DNA of 64,000 bases from Chromohalobacter israelensis (GTDB taxonomy: Bacteria > Pseudomonadota > Gammaproteobacteria > Pseudomonadales > Halomonadaceae), in assembly GCA_000761475.1 (NCBI GenBank), contig JQNW01000004.1, positions 62,001 through 126,000 of the forward strand, given 5' to 3'. Positions within the stretch are counted from its first letter, which is position 1. Every line of letters begins with the position of its first letter. This document shows, piece after piece, positions 19,367 through 28,866 of the stretch. The notes beneath the pieces are model-generated. The model was not told the origin of the DNA, searched no databases, and saw only the letters and a list, made by a program, of their open reading frames with translations. Position numbers and translations under genes: made by a program.

Positions 19367-20389
19367 TCAGGCACCGAGCTCGATGAGCACCTTGCGCACC
19401 CGTTCCGGGTGATGGTCGATCATGTGGATCGCCTCACCCATCTCGGCGAAGGGCAGCCGGTGGCTGACCAGCGCCGAGGCATCGAGCCGCCCGCTGGCGA
19501 GCATCTCGATGACGTCGGGAAACTTGCGGTTGTTGAGGCGCGAGCCGACGATCGTCAGCTCCTTCTTGATCACCTCGAGCTGAACCAGGTCGCTGGGCGT
19601 GGCGTTGAAACCCAGCAGCCCGATGCGCCCGGCCGGCGAGGCGATGCGCGCCAGCTGCGGGAACAGGGCCGGCACGCAGGCGGCGTCGGCGATCAGCGGA
19701 ATGCCCTCGCCGTCGCTGCGCTCGCTCATCACGGCCTCCAGGTCCTGTCGTTGTCCATTGACGGTGTGGCTGGCGCCCAGCGAGCGGGCGGCATCCAGGC
19801 GGTCGTCGATGACGTCGCAGACGGTGATGTCGGTGAGCCCCTTGGCGCGGGCGACCTGCAGGATTGTCAGGCCGATCACGCCGGCGCCGAGGATCAGCAG
19901 GGCGTCGCCGTCATGCGGCTGCATGCGCTCCAGCACATTGGCCGCGATGGTGTACGGTTCGACCAGCGCGGCCTGGTCGAGACCGACGTTCGCCGGCAGG
20001 CGGTGCACGTTGTCCGCCGGCACGCTGACGCGCTGCTCGAAGCCGCCGTTGCGGTGCACGCCGATCACGGCGAGCCGGGTACAGACGTTGGGACGGCCGA
20101 TGCGGCACGGGTAGCACTCGCCGCAGCTGATGACCGGGTCGATGCACACCCGGTCGCCCACCGCGAGGCCCTCGACGCCGTCGCCGATGTCCTCGACGAT
20201 GCCGGCGAACTCGTGGCCGGTGATGCGTGGGAACCGCACGAAGGCGTTATCGCCGTGGATGATGTGCATGTCCGAGCCACAGATCCCGGCGAAGGCAACG
20301 CCGACCAGCACCTCGCCGGCGGCGGCCTGCGGGGCATCGATGTCGACGATGCCGAAGTCGTGGGGGGCGCGAACCTCGAATGCTTTCAT
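19367..20389 (-). CDS. rspB: Zinc-binding alcohol dehydrogenase, RspB type (probable L-gulonate 5-dehydrogenase)
   Basis: A 340-residue medium-chain dehydrogenase. The catalytic zinc region is AGICGSDMHIIHGDN and GHEFAGIVEDIGDG. The structural zinc cysteines are in CGECYPCRIGRPNVC (about residues 90-104), and the NAD fold has LLILGAGVIGLTILQ. It is adjacent to rspA, the pairing found in E. coli rspAB. From published family work as I recall it, RspB-like enzymes next to ManD oxidise L-gulonate to D-fructuronate, which UxuB would then reduce. That specificity is inference; galactitol- or threonine-type dehydrogenase activity is an alternative. Confidence 0.8.
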   Translation of the reverse strand: MKAFEVRAPHDFGIVDIDAPQAAAGEVLVGVAFAGICGSDMHIIHGDNAFVRFPRITGHEFAGIVEDIGDGVEGLAVGDRVCIDPVISCGECYPCRIGRPNVCTRLAVIGVHRNGGFEQRVSVPADNVHRLPANVGLDQAALVEPYTIAANVLERMQPHDGDALLILGAGVIGLTILQVARAKGLTDITVCDVIDDRLDAARSLGASHTVNGQRQDLEAVMSERSDGEGIPLIADAACVPALFPQLARIASPAGRIGLLGFNATPSDLVQLEVIKKELTIVGSRLNNRKFPDVIEMLASGRLDASALVSHRLPFAEMGEAIHMIDHHPERVRKVLIELGA

Positions 20390-20422
20390 GACGGACTCCG
20401 CTCTGGATAAGGGAAGACGGGA

Positions 20423-21634
20423 TCACCAGTGCCAGAGCGTGCCGTCTTCCAGACGGTTGACCGGCAGGCTGGCGCGTTCGTAGGGATACTTGGCAGCGAG
20501 TTCCTCGTCGATGTCGACGCCGTGTCCCGGGCTCTCGCCGGCCAGGAAGTGGCCATCCTCGAAGCGATAGTCGTGGGGGAACACCGCGTCGGTCTCGTCG
20601 GTGTGCGGCATGTGCTCCTGGATGCCGAAGTTGGGCACCCAGGTATCGAAGTGGATCGCCGCGCCCAGGCATACCGGCGACAGGTCGGTGGGGCCGTGGA
20701 AGCCGGTGCGTACGTGGTACAGCGACGCCAGGTCGGCGACGCGACGCATCGCGGTGATGCCGCCGCCGTGGGTCAGCGGCATGCGGATATAGTCGATCCA
20801 CTGGTTCTGGATCAGCTCGCGGCAGTCGTGGATCGAGTTGAACACCTCGCCGATCGCCAGCGGCGTGGTGGTGTGCTCGCGGATCAGGCGCAGACTCTCC
20901 TGGTTTTCGGCCGGCACGCAGTCTTCCAGCCAGAACAGGTGATAGGGCTCGACCGCCTTGCCCAGTCGTGCCGCTTCGATCGGCGTCAGGCGATGGTGGA
21001 CGTCGTGCAGGACGTGCAGGTCGTCACCGAAACGCTCGCGCACCGCGGCGAACAGCTTGGGTACGTGATTGAGGTATTTCTCGGTGCTCCATACGTGCTC
21101 GGCGGGCAGCGACGAGTCGGCCGGCTCGTAGCGCTCGCCGGGCGTCTTGGCGACACCGTAGGTGGTCTCGATGCCCGGCACGCCGGCCTGGACGCGTACC
21201 GCCCGGTAGCCCAGCTCGACGTGGCGAGCGACTTCCCCGAGACAATCCTCGATCGTCTGCCCGGTGCAGTGGGCGTAGGTCATCACCCGCTCGCGGCTCT
21301 TGCCGCCGAGGAGCTGATACAACGGCATGCCCGCGGCCTTGGCCTTGATGTCCCACAGCGCCATGTCGACGGCGGCGATGGCGGTCATGGTCACCGGGCC
21401 GCGCCGCCAGTAGGCACCGCGATAGAGGTACTGCCAGGTGTCCTCGATGCGGCCGGCATCGCGGCCGATCAGTGCCGGCACGACGTGTTCGTCGAGATAG
21501 GCGGCCACCGCCATCTCGCGGCCGTTCAGGGTGGCATCGCCGATGCCGTGGGTGCCTGACTCGGTGACGATCTTGAGCGTCACGAAGTTACGGCCGGGGC
21601 AGGTGACGATGGTGTAGGCGTCGCGAATCTTCAT
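20423..21634 (-). CDS. rspA: D-mannonate dehydratase, enolase superfamily (ManD/RspA)
   Basis: A 403-residue enolase-superfamily protein, structurally unrelated to UxuA but able to make 2-keto-3-deoxygluconate from D-mannonate. The N-terminal capping domain runs to about residue 115. The barrel carries the metal ligands in the [22 protein letters not shown] and LAIGEVFNS regions and the catalytic His region [11 protein letters not shown]. ManD members range from efficient to very slow. It overlaps the GntR regulator gene by four bases and is followed by rspB. Its coexistence with uxuA suggests a backup or a slightly different substrate. Confidence 0.9.
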   Translation of the reverse strand: MKIRDAYTIVTCPGRNFVTLKIVTESGTHGIGDATLNGREMAVAAYLDEHVVPALIGRDAGRIEDTWQYLYRGAYWRRGPVTMTAIAAVDMALWDIKAKAAGMPLYQLLGGKSRERVMTYAHCTGQTIEDCLGEVARHVELGYRAVRVQAGVPGIETTYGVAKTPGERYEPADSSLPAEHVWSTEKYLNHVPKLFAAVRERFGDDLHVLHDVHHRLTPIEAARLGKAVEPYHLFWLEDCVPAENQESLRLIREHTTTPLAIGEVFNSIHDCRELIQNQWIDYIRMPLTHGGGITAMRRVADLASLYHVRTGFHGPTDLSPVCLGAAIHFDTWVPNFGIQEHMPHTDETDAVFPHDYRFEDGHFLAGESPGHGVDIDEELAAKYPYERASLPVNRLEDGTLWHW

Positions 21635-22377
21635 GCACTGACTCCAGAGGGCAGCGGGGTTCGACGACCGCTGGACGCGGCGGCCTCGAAAAGGTCGGGG
21701 AAGCGCTCGACCAGGGCCGGCAGCGAGCTGAGGATCTCGCGCAGGTGTTCCTTCACGGCCCGTTCGGCGGCATCGGCATCGCGCGCGACGATGCCCTCGA
21801 GAATGCGGGTGTGCTGGTCGATCAGCTTGGTGATGGGGGTAGCGTCCGGCACGCTCAGGTAACGCACCCGGTCGAGCTGCGCCTTGACTTCCTGGGTCAC
21901 GCGCCAGGCGGCATCGTGGCCGGTGCCCAGCGCCAGGGTGCGGTGGAATTCCTCGTCGAGCCGGTAGAAACGGTCGTGGTCCTGGGGGGCGATACAGCGC
22001 TGCTGGCGGGCGATGAGTTCATGCAGCTCGTCGTGGATGGCCGCGTCGAGCCCCTGCTCGGCGGCGTCGCGGGCCACGGCGATCTCGATGGCCTCGCGCA
22101 CGAAGCGCGCTTCCATGACGGCGGCCTGGGAAATATGCACCACGTAGGTGCCACGTTGGGGGCGCACCTCGACCAGGCCTGCCTCCGAGAGACGAATGAA
22201 GGCTTCGCGGACCGGCTGGCGGCTGACCGCGAAGGTTTCGGCGATCTCCTTCTCCGACAGCGCCTGCCCCGGAGCCAGCGTCATGCGGATGATCGACTGG
22301 CGCAGGACCGCATAAAGCCGTTGGCGGACGTTGCCGTCGGGCTGTTCCTCCCAGAGTGCGAGCAGCGATGGCGTCAT
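21631..22377 (-). CDS. GntR-family regulator with FCD domain (UxuR/RspR-like)
   Basis: A 248-residue regulator. The N-terminal winged helix spans about residues 15-80, with [24 protein letters not shown] as the recognition part and [13 protein letters not shown] as the wing. An all-helical FCD ligand domain follows, with metal-ligand-like residues in [11 protein letters not shown] and the [11 protein letters not shown] helix. It heads the island transcript and overlaps rspA, so it probably controls the cluster in response to a sugar acid. A GGTC-N-GACC dyad just upstream could be its operator. UxuR, ExuR and RspR are all possible names. Confidence 0.88.
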   Translation of the reverse strand: MTPSLLALWEEQPDGNVRQRLYAVLRQSIIRMTLAPGQALSEKEIAETFAVSRQPVREAFIRLSEAGLVEVRPQRGTYVVHISQAAVMEARFVREAIEIAVARDAAEQGLDAAIHDELHELIARQQRCIAPQDHDRFYRLDEEFHRTLALGTGHDAAWRVTQEVKAQLDRVRYLSVPDATPITKLIDQHTRILEGIVARDADAAERAVKEHLREILSSLPALVERFPDLFEAAASSGRRTPLPSGVSA

Positions 22378-22453
22378 GTGAAAACCCTGCCTCGTTTCGT
22401 TGTCTGACTAGTATGGTAGTTGGGTCAGGGTGGTGCGCGATGACACTTTGGTC

Positions 22454-22462
22454 GGTCAGACC
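22454..22462. promoter_or_regulatory. GGTC-A-GACC dyad, candidate GntR/FCD operator
   Basis: GGTCAGACC in the 183-base gap between the divergent regulator gene and radC. The FadR/FCD-type GntR consensus is TGGTCNGACCA; here the two outer bases do not match. Extra GGTC copies lie close on both sides (22450-22453 and 22465-22468). It sits 77 bases upstream of the regulator ATG. The assignment is tentative. Confidence 0.35.
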
Positions 22463-22560
22463 TTGGTCGAAATGTTACGCTTTTATTCGAATTGGCTTAT
22501 ATTGACCTGCCGATATCAATCTGGATTCACGCAAGACACGAGCACGAGGAGCCGTTGGGA

Positions 22561-23235
22561 ATGGCGATCCACGAATGGCCGGAAGGGGAGCGGCCGCGCG
22601 AAAAACTGCTGGCCCTGGGGGCGTCGGCGCTTTCGGATGCGGAGTTGCTGGCGATTTTTCTGCGCGTGGGCGTGAAGGGGCGCTCGGCGGTGGATCTCGC
22701 GCGCGACCTGCTGCTGGCGTTCGGTGGGTTGCGGCCGTTGCTGGAGGCGGACCTGGCGCGCTTTTGCGCCGAGCATGGGCTGGGCGAGGCCAAGTACGTG
22801 CAACTGCAGGCGTCGCTGGAGCTGTCTCGGCGGCACCTGGGGAGCCTGCTGGAGCGCGGCGCGGCCTTGACCTCGCCGACGCTGGTGCGGCGTTTTTTGA
22901 CGTCGCAATTGCGCCACTTGCCTCATGAGGCGTTCGCTGCGCTGTTTCTGGATACGCAACATCGCGTGATCCGCTTCGAGACGCTCTCGAAAGGCACGCT
23001 CGACAGTGCGTCCGTCTATCCGCGCGAGGTCTCGCGGCGGGCGCTGGCGCTGAATGCCGGTGCGCTGATCTTCGCGCACAACCACCCATCGGGGGTGGCC
23101 GAGCCGAGTGACGCCGACCGCCGCATCACGCAGCGTCTCAGCGACGCGCTGGGACTTTTCGACATTCGCGTGCTGGATCATTTCGTCGTCGGCGATGGTG
23201 AGGTAGTATCGTTCGCCGAACGCGGATGGCTTTGA
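22561..23235 (+). CDS. radC: RadC-family JAB domain protein (YicR-like)
   Basis: A 224-residue protein with an N-terminal helix-hairpin-helix-like region ([24 protein letters not shown]) and a C-terminal JAB/MPN metalloprotease-like domain. The metal motif is complete as [14 protein letters not shown] near the C-terminus, preceded by [16 protein letters not shown]-type sequence. The exact role of chromosomal RadC is unresolved. The ATG at 22561 has AGGAG upstream; frames upstream code for unconserved residues. It is followed by rpmB-rpmG as in E. coli. Confidence 0.92.
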   Translation: MAIHEWPEGERPREKLLALGASALSDAELLAIFLRVGVKGRSAVDLARDLLLAFGGLRPLLEADLARFCAEHGLGEAKYVQLQASLELSRRHLGSLLERGAALTSPTLVRRFLTSQLRHLPHEAFAALFLDTQHRVIRFETLSKGTLDSASVYPREVSRRALALNAGALIFAHNHPSGVAEPSDADRRITQRLSDALGLFDIRVLDHFVVGDGEVVSFAERGWL

Positions 23236-23284
23236 ATGTCGTATCCGCCGTGCCAGGTTGCCCGTCCGTCATGTTGCCGCGAGC

Positions 23285-23313
23285 TTGCGGCAGCACTTGA
23301 CGTCTGGTATAAA
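23285..23313 (+). promoter_or_regulatory. Sigma-70-type promoter for rpmB-rpmG
   Basis: TTGCGG (23285-23290), 17 bases, then TATAAA (23308-23313). Transcription would begin near 23320, giving a leader of about 87 bases before the rpmB ATG at 23407. Confidence 0.6.
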
Positions 23314-23406
23314 GTACGCCCTTTGAATCAGGGCAGAAGGCGGTAGCCTGCCATTCCCGGTTTGCCCGACAGGTTTTGAACAACTCGCCAGTGGTTGGAG
23401 GCTTCC

Positions 23407-23643
23407 ATGTCCCAAGTATGTCAGGTTACCGGTAAGCGCCCGGTGACTGGTAACAACGTTTCTCACTCCCAGCGGAAGACCCGCCGTCGCTTCGTGCCGA
23501 ACCTGCACACCCATCGTTTCTGGGTGGAAGGCGAGAAGCGCTTCGTCAAGCTGCGCGTTTCCTCCAAGGGCATGCGCATCATCGACAAGAAGGGCATTGA
23601 AGAAGTGCTCAGCGACATCCGCAAGCGCGGCGATCGCGTTTAA
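23407..23643 (+). CDS. rpmB: 50S ribosomal protein L28
   Basis: A 78-residue large-subunit ribosomal protein. [29 protein letters not shown] in overview, followed by the [20 protein letters not shown] strand region, is a near-canonical L28; length equals E. coli L28 (78). It is 17 bases upstream of rpmG and shares the promoter at 23285. Confidence 0.97.
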   Translation: MSQVCQVTGKRPVTGNNVSHSQRKTRRRFVPNLHTHRFWVEGEKRFVKLRVSSKGMRIIDKKGIEEVLSDIRKRGDRV

Positions 23644-23660
23644 TCAGGGAGTAACGAGTC

Positions 23661-23816
23661 ATGCGTGACAAGATCAAGATGGTGTCAAGCGCCGGTACCG
23701 GCCATTTCTACACCACCGACAAGAACAAGCGGAACACCCCGGATAAGCTCGAAATGAAGAAATTCGACCCGGTCGTCCGCAAGCACGTGATGTACAAGGA
23801 AGCCAAGATCAAGTGA
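23661..23816 (+). CDS. rpmG: 50S ribosomal protein L33
   Basis: A 51-residue large-subunit protein encoded just after rpmB. It starts [20 protein letters not shown] and ends VMYKEAKIK, with the [17 protein letters not shown] core. This is the cysteine-free (zinc-independent) form of L33 usual in proteobacteria. GGGAGTAACGAGTC precedes the ATG. A strong terminator follows at 23857. Confidence 0.96.
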
Positions 23817-23856
23817 TCTTGGTCCTCCTGCGCCACAGGTGATGTTCACCTGTTCG

Positions 23857-23884
23857 AAAAACCCGGGTCGCTCCGGGTTTTTTT
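23857..23884 (+). terminator. Rho-independent terminator after rpmG
   Basis: AAAAACCCGG pairs with CCGGGTTTTT across a GTCGCT loop, and the T-run continues to 23884. The leading A-run and trailing T-run make it potentially bidirectional. Confidence 0.85.
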
Positions 23885-23914
23885 ATGCCGGCAAGAACGT
23901 GGCGAGGTGCCTGC

Positions 23915-24730
23915 ATGCCTGAACTTCCCGAAGTCGAGACGACGCGCCGAGGCATCGCGCCGCATGTCGAGGGGCGTGAAATTCGTGAGATCATCGTGCG
24001 CCAGCCGCGCCTGCGCACGCCGGTGCCGGACGATCTGGCGGACACCCTCGTCGGCCACCGCATCGGTGAACTCGGGCGGCGCGCCAAGTACCTGTTGATG
24101 CCGGTCGGCGCAGGCACCTTGCTGTGGCATCTGGGGATGTCCGGCAGTCTGCGTCTGGCGCGCCTCGGCGACCTGCCCAGGAAGCACGACCATGTCGACC
24201 TGGTGCTGGAAGGCGGTGCGATACTACGCTACCACGACCCGCGTCGTTTCGGATTCGTGGACTGGCTGCAAGGGTCTCCCCTCGACGATCCACGCCTGGT
24301 GCGCCTGGGGCCCGAGCCGTTGTCGCCCGACTTCGACGGCGAGCGTCTCTACCGCCTGTCGCGCAAGCGGCGCGTTGCCGTCAAGCCGTTTCTGATGGAT
24401 AACGCGGTGGTGGTGGGAGTCGGCAACATCTACGCGAGCGAAGCGCTGTTCCTCGCGGGCATCGATCCGCGGCGCGCGGCCGGGCGTATCTCGCGCGAGC
24501 GCTACGAACGTCTGGCCGAGGCGGCGCGCGACGTGCTGGCGGCGGCGATCACCCAGGGTGGCACGACCTTGCGCGACTTCGTCAGCGGCACCGGCGAACC
24601 CGGCTACTTCGCTCAGCGCCTCAACGTCTATGGACGGCACGATGCCCCCTGTCGGCGTTGCGGCGAGCTTCTTCGCCTGGTAACGCTGGGTCAGCGTGCC
24701 AGCGTCTTCTGTCCTCACTGTCAGCGTTGA
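23915..24730 (+). CDS. mutM: Formamidopyrimidine-DNA glycosylase
   Basis: A 271-residue base-excision repair enzyme that removes 8-oxoguanine and formamidopyrimidines. The catalytic N-terminus is exposed as [13 protein letters not shown], Pro2 being the nucleophile. The lysine-containing [12 protein letters not shown], the helix-two-turn-helix [19 protein letters not shown], and the C-terminal zinc finger with CRRCG and FCPHCQR (about residues 243-271) are all intact. The ATG at 23915 is required to place Pro2, so the in-frame ATG at 23885 is rejected. Confidence 0.95.
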   Translation: MPELPEVETTRRGIAPHVEGREIREIIVRQPRLRTPVPDDLADTLVGHRIGELGRRAKYLLMPVGAGTLLWHLGMSGSLRLARLGDLPRKHDHVDLVLEGGAILRYHDPRRFGFVDWLQGSPLDDPRLVRLGPEPLSPDFDGERLYRLSRKRRVAVKPFLMDNAVVVGVGNIYASEALFLAGIDPRRAAGRISRERYERLAEAARDVLAAAITQGGTTLRDFVSGTGEPGYFAQRLNVYGRHDAPCRRCGELLRLVTLGQRASVFCPHCQR

Positions 24731-24770
24731 GCGCCTCGCGCCACGCCATGTCATCGCCAAGAGGTTTTCC

Positions 24771-25961
24771 GTGACCGAACGTCTACGCCTCAAGAAAAAC
24801 GCCGATCGCCGTCTCAAGGCGGGTCACCTGTGGCTCTATTCCAACGAAATCGATACCGATGTCACGCCGCTGAAAGATTTCGAGCCGGGTGGCCAGGCGG
24901 TCATCGAAGCGGCCAACGGCAAGCCGATGGGGGTTGCCTACGTCAATCCGCATTCATTGATCTGCGCGCGTATCGTCTCGCGCGACGTCGACGTGCGTCT
25001 CGATCGTTCACTGCTGGTGCATCGCTTCAAGCAGGCGCTGAGCTTGCGCGCGCGGCTGTTCGCCAAGCCCTTCTATCGCCTGGTGCATGGCGAGGGCGAT
25101 CTGCTGCCGGGGCTGATCATCGACCGCTTCGATGATGTGCTGGTCGTGCAGCTCAACACCGTGGGCATGGATCGGCTGCGTGACGAGATCGTCGCCGCGC
25201 TCGAGAAGGTGCTGGCGCCGCGTGCCATCGTCTTCAAGAACGATTCGTCCGGTCGTCGTCAGGAGCAGCTCGGCGAGGAAGTCGAGGTGGCTTACGGCGA
25301 GCTGCCCGATCAGGTCCTGCTGGAGGAGAATGGCGTGCGTTTCGTGGCGCCGGTGCTCGATGGACAGAAAACCGGCTGGTTCTTCGACCACCGTCCCAAC
25401 CGGGCATGGCTCAATGGCCTGGTCGCCGGCAAGCGCGTGCTGGATGTCTTCAGCTACGTGGGCAGCTGGGGCATCCAGGCGGCGGCGCATGGCGCCAGTG
25501 ACGTCCTGTGCGTGGACAGTTCCGCCCAGGCGCTGGAGCACGTGGCCGAGAACGCCGCGCTCAATGGTCTGGCCGAACAGGTCGCCATCGGTGAAGGCGA
25601 TGCCTTCGAGGCGCTGGCGGCGCTCAAGGCGGAAGGCGAGCAGTTCGACGTGATCGTGCTCGATCCGCCGGCGTTCATCAAGCGACGCAAGGACATTCCC
25701 AACGGCGAGCGCGCCTATTCACGGCTCAACCGTGAAGCGATCCGCCTGCTGGGGCGCGATGGCCTGCTGCTCTCGGCGTCCTGTTCGATGCACCTGGCGC
25801 CCGACCGCCTGATGGAATGCGTGCGCGGCGCGGTGCGTCATCAGGATCGCCACGGACAGGTCATCTACCAGGGTAGCCAGGGCCCGGACCATCCGGTGCA
25901 CCCGGCCATTCCCGAGACCGCTTATCTCAAGGCGCTTGGCGTGCGGGTCTTCCGCAACTGA
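24771..25961 (+). CDS. rlmI: RlmI-type 23S rRNA (cytosine-C5)-methyltransferase
   Basis: A 396-residue SAM methyltransferase with an N-terminal PUA domain (LKKNADRRLKAGHLWLYSNEI and onward to about residue 80). A middle domain (HGEGDLLPGLIIDRF) leads to a Rossmann methyltransferase domain with VLDVFSYVGSWGIQAAAHGA and catalytic LDPPAFIKRRKD. Members of this group methylate 23S rRNA C1962. The start is a GTG at 24771, the first codon before the conserved RLRLKKNADRRL; no ATG fits better. It lies 40 bases after mutM. Confidence 0.85.
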   Translation: MTERLRLKKNADRRLKAGHLWLYSNEIDTDVTPLKDFEPGGQAVIEAANGKPMGVAYVNPHSLICARIVSRDVDVRLDRSLLVHRFKQALSLRARLFAKPFYRLVHGEGDLLPGLIIDRFDDVLVVQLNTVGMDRLRDEIVAALEKVLAPRAIVFKNDSSGRRQEQLGEEVEVAYGELPDQVLLEENGVRFVAPVLDGQKTGWFFDHRPNRAWLNGLVAGKRVLDVFSYVGSWGIQAAAHGASDVLCVDSSAQALEHVAENAALNGLAEQVAIGEGDAFEALAALKAEGEQFDVIVLDPPAFIKRRKDIPNGERAYSRLNREAIRLLGRDGLLLSASCSMHLAPDRLMECVRGAVRHQDRHGQVIYQGSQGPDHPVHPAIPETAYLKALGVRVFRN

Positions 25962-25968
25962 GGCAGGC

Positions 25969-26292
25969 ATGACGGGCGACGACGTATGTGTCTTTCGACA
26001 CCCCAACGCGTTACTGGTCAGCCACGTGCATAACGTGCTGGCCAGCGCGGGGCTGGTTCCCACGCTGCGCAACATGACCCTGGGCGGTGGCGCCGGCGAG
26101 TTGCCGCCAGGCGAATGCGAGCCGGAGGTCTGGGTGCCGGCCGGCCATCGTCTGCGCGCCGAGGCATTGGTCGAGGAAGCGCTCGACGGTCCTGCCGAGC
26201 CAGCGCCTGGCTGGCGTTGCCCTGCGTGCGGCGAATGGCTGGAGGGCGCGTTCGATGCCTGCTGGCAGTGCAACGGGGAGCGTCCGCGCTAG
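25969..26292 (+). CDS. DUF2007-type signal-transducing protein with C-terminal zinc ribbon
   Basis: A 107-residue protein. The N-terminal part (VCVFRHPNALLVSHVHNVLASAG) has the DUF2007 pattern in which a small alpha-beta domain resembles ACT/PII-like folds. VWVPAGHRLRAEALVEEAL is typical of the same family. The C-terminus carries CPACG and CWQCNGE, four cysteines that likely bind zinc. The function is unknown. The gene starts seven bases after the rlmI stop and is probably in the same transcript. Confidence 0.75.
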   Translation: MTGDDVCVFRHPNALLVSHVHNVLASAGLVPTLRNMTLGGGAGELPPGECEPEVWVPAGHRLRAEALVEEALDGPAEPAPGWRCPACGEWLEGAFDACWQCNGERPR

Positions 26293-26459
26293 TCGGCGTA
26301 AATCTTTCGGTATCGCGCCGTGTGACCGCAAGGTTTTCTGTCCGGCGGGGTCTGTTCAGCACGTTGTTTTGTTTTTCCGCGTTGCCTCTTCGATTCCGGT
26401 GTGTGCTGTAATGGGTAGGCATCGAGCCTACATTGACCCCATCGTGAAGCGGAGGCGCC

Positions 26460-27575
26460 ATGAAAATCGCCGTACCCAAGGAAATCAAGAATCATGAGTA
26501 TCGCGTCGCTCTGACGCCGAGTGTGGTGCGAGAGCTGGCGGCGCGCGGCCATACCGTGGCCGTGCAGGCATCGGCGGGCGAGGGTGCCGGCTTCCCGGAT
26601 GCCGAGTATGCCGCAGCGGGGGCGCGTATCGAGCAGGACCTGGATGCGCTGTGGGACAACGCTGAGTTGATCGTCAAGGTCAAGGAACCCCAGCCCGAGG
26701 AGGTCAAGCGCCTCAAGCCCGGCCATACCCTGTTCACCTACCTGCATCTGGCCGCCGAGGAGTCGTTGACCCGGGGGTTGATGGACAGTGAAGCCACCTG
26801 TATCGCCTACGAGACGATCACCGACGACCAGGGCGGGTTGCCGCTGCTGGCGCCGATGAGCCGTGTCGCCGGTCGCATGGCGATCCAGGCCGGGGCGCAC
26901 AGCCTGGAAAAGGCCCAGGGCGGTGCCGGCATTCTGATTCCCGGGGTGCCCGGCGTGGCGCCGGCCAAGGTCACGGTGATCGGTGGCGGCGTGGTCGGCG
27001 AGAACGCCGCGCGCATGGCGCTGGGACTGGGCGCCGAGGTGACCGTGCTCGACAAGTCGCTGGCGCGTCTGGAAGTGCTCGATCATCGTTATCAGGGCCG
27101 TCTGAACACCGTGTACTCGACGGCGGATGCCCTGGAAACGGCGGTGCGCGAGTCGGACATCGTCGTCGGGGCGGTGCTGGTGCCTGGTGCGCAGGCGCCC
27201 AAGCTGATCACGCGCGACATGCTCGCCGACATGCGTCCGGGCAGCGTGCTGGTGGACGTGGCCATCGACCAGGGCGGTTGTTTCGAGACCAGCCGCGCGA
27301 CGACGCATGCCGACCCCACCTATGTGGTGGATGGCGTGGTGCACTACTGCGTCGCCAACATGCCGGGCGCCGTGGCGCGCACCTCGACCCAGGCGTTGAC
27401 CAATGCCACTCTGCCGTTCGTGCTGGCCCTGGCCGACAAGGGGTGGCAGGGCGCCTTGGCGGAAGACCCTCACTTCCTCGAGGGGCTCAACGTGCATGCC
27501 GGGCGCATCACCCATCCGGCGGTGGCCAAGGCCTTCGCCCTGGAGGCCGTCGACCCGCGCACACTGCTGTCATAG
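26460..27575 (+). CDS. ald: Alanine dehydrogenase
   Basis: A 371-residue NAD-dependent enzyme interconverting L-alanine and pyruvate plus ammonia. It begins [20 protein letters not shown], the standard Ald/PntA-type N-terminus, with the catalytic lysine in [11 protein letters not shown]. The NAD fold is [20 protein letters not shown] and the active-site part includes [14 protein letters not shown]. The C-terminal [15 protein letters not shown] is also canonical. GGAGG lies seven bases before the ATG. It stands alone, with a hairpin terminator after it. Confidence 0.96.
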   Translation: MKIAVPKEIKNHEYRVALTPSVVRELAARGHTVAVQASAGEGAGFPDAEYAAAGARIEQDLDALWDNAELIVKVKEPQPEEVKRLKPGHTLFTYLHLAAEESLTRGLMDSEATCIAYETITDDQGGLPLLAPMSRVAGRMAIQAGAHSLEKAQGGAGILIPGVPGVAPAKVTVIGGGVVGENAARMALGLGAEVTVLDKSLARLEVLDHRYQGRLNTVYSTADALETAVRESDIVVGAVLVPGAQAPKLITRDMLADMRPGSVLVDVAIDQGGCFETSRATTHADPTYVVDGVVHYCVANMPGAVARTSTQALTNATLPFVLALADKGWQGALAEDPHFLEGLNVHAGRITHPAVAKAFALEAVDPRTLLS

Positions 27576-27604
27576 TCACTTCGCTGTGACCAGCGGACCT
27601 CACG

Positions 27605-27633
27605 CGCCCCGGTCGCCTTGACCGGGGCGTCGT
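27605..27633 (+). terminator. Hairpin terminator between ald and trpS
   Basis: A perfect 10-bp stem, CGCCCCGGTC (27605-27614) with GACCGGGGCG (27620-27629), loop GCCTT, followed by the T-poor TCGTTG. It is probably a weak intrinsic terminator. Confidence 0.6.
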
Positions 27634-27680
27634 TGTACACTGGGCGGATTCTCACATTTCGTTGCGATCAGCCCAATTTC

Positions 27681-28694
27681 ATGACCAAGACACGCGTTCT
27701 GACCGGTATTACCACGACCGGCACCCCGCATCTCGGCAATTATGTCGGGGCCATCAAGCCTGCCATTCATGCCAGCCAGACGCCCGACGTGGAATCCTTC
27801 TATTTCCTCGCCGACCTGCATGCCCTGATCAAGGCCCAGGACCCCAGACGCGTTCAGCAGTCGCGCCTGGAGATCGCCGCGACATGGCTGGCCCTGGGGC
27901 TGGATACCGACAACGCGGTCTTCTACCGTCAGTCGGACATTCACGAGATTCCCGAGTTGACGTGGCTGCTGTCGTGCGTGTGCGCCAAGGGCCTGATGAA
28001 CCGCGCGCATGCCTACAAGGCGGCGGTGGCCGACAACGAGGCGCTCGGCAATCAGGACATGGACAAGGGCGTGAGCATGGGGCTGTTCGGCTATCCGGTG
28101 CTGATGGCGGCGGACATCCTGATGTTCAAGGCCAACAAGGTGCCGGTCGGCCGCGACCAGATTCAGCACATCGAGATGGCGCGCGACATGGCGGGGCGCT
28201 TCAATCACATCTACAAGGGCGACTATTTCACGTTGCCCGAAGCAGTGGTCGACGAGAACGTCGAAGTGCTGCGAGGGCTCGACGGCCGCAAGATGTCGAA
28301 GAGCTACGACAACACCATCCCGCTGTTCGTCTCCGAGAAGAAGCTCCAGAAACTGGTGCGCAAGATCAAGACCAACTCGCTGGAGCCGGGCGAGCCCAAG
28401 GATCCCGACACCTGCACCCTGTTCCAGATCTTTTCGGCCTTTGCCACGCCGGAGGAGACGCGTGCCATGCGCGCCGACTACGAGAACGGCATCGGCTGGG
28501 GCGACGCCAAGAATCGGGTCTTCGAGTATGTGAACGAGCATCTGCGCGAACCGCGCGAGCGCTACAACGCTCTGCTCGAGGATCCGGGGCATATCGAGCG
28601 CGTGCTGCAGCAGGGGGCCGACAAGGCCCGCGCCGAGGCGCAACCTCTCATGGAGCGTCTGCGTGAAGTCGTCGGGTTGGGCCGTTTCGTGTAA
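27681..28694 (+). CDS. trpS: Tryptophanyl-tRNA synthetase
   Basis: A 337-residue class I aminoacyl-tRNA synthetase that charges tRNA-Trp. The HIGH equivalent is [12 protein letters not shown] near residue 12, the KMSKS motif is [15 protein letters not shown] (about residues 202-216), and [10 protein letters not shown]-type binding sequence is present as [15 protein letters not shown]. Length fits the family (334 in E. coli). The ATG at 27681 places the HIGH motif normally; upstream in-frame codons are not conserved. Confidence 0.95.
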   Translation: MTKTRVLTGITTTGTPHLGNYVGAIKPAIHASQTPDVESFYFLADLHALIKAQDPRRVQQSRLEIAATWLALGLDTDNAVFYRQSDIHEIPELTWLLSCVCAKGLMNRAHAYKAAVADNEALGNQDMDKGVSMGLFGYPVLMAADILMFKANKVPVGRDQIQHIEMARDMAGRFNHIYKGDYFTLPEAVVDENVEVLRGLDGRKMSKSYDNTIPLFVSEKKLQKLVRKIKTNSLEPGEPKDPDTCTLFQIFSAFATPEETRAMRADYENGIGWGDAKNRVFEYVNEHLREPRERYNALLEDPGHIERVLQQGADKARAEAQPLMERLREVVGLGRFV

Positions 28695-28721
28695 CCGGCG
28701 CCTTGCCTGCCCGTTTTCTCT

Positions 28722-28757
28722 GGGGCCCGTGTCGCGATGACACGGGCCCCATGTTTT
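28722..28757 (+). terminator. Rho-independent terminator after trpS
   Basis: A perfect 12-bp stem, GGGGCCCGTGTC (28722-28733) with GACACGGGCCCC (28739-28750), loop GCGAT, followed by ATGTTTTTAT. Confidence 0.85.
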
Positions 28758-28866
28758 TATATTGCCATAAGCTATAGCAGAAATGGTCTTTATGAATTTT
28801 TAAAAGGATCGGGCAGACGCTAAGATAGCCAGCAATTTCCATTCGAACACTTTTCGGGAGGTTGCG

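Noticed and set aside
22430-22675. An 81-codon plus-strand open frame in the gap before radC
   Set aside because: It runs into radC out of frame, has no family resemblance, and covers the likely regulatory region.
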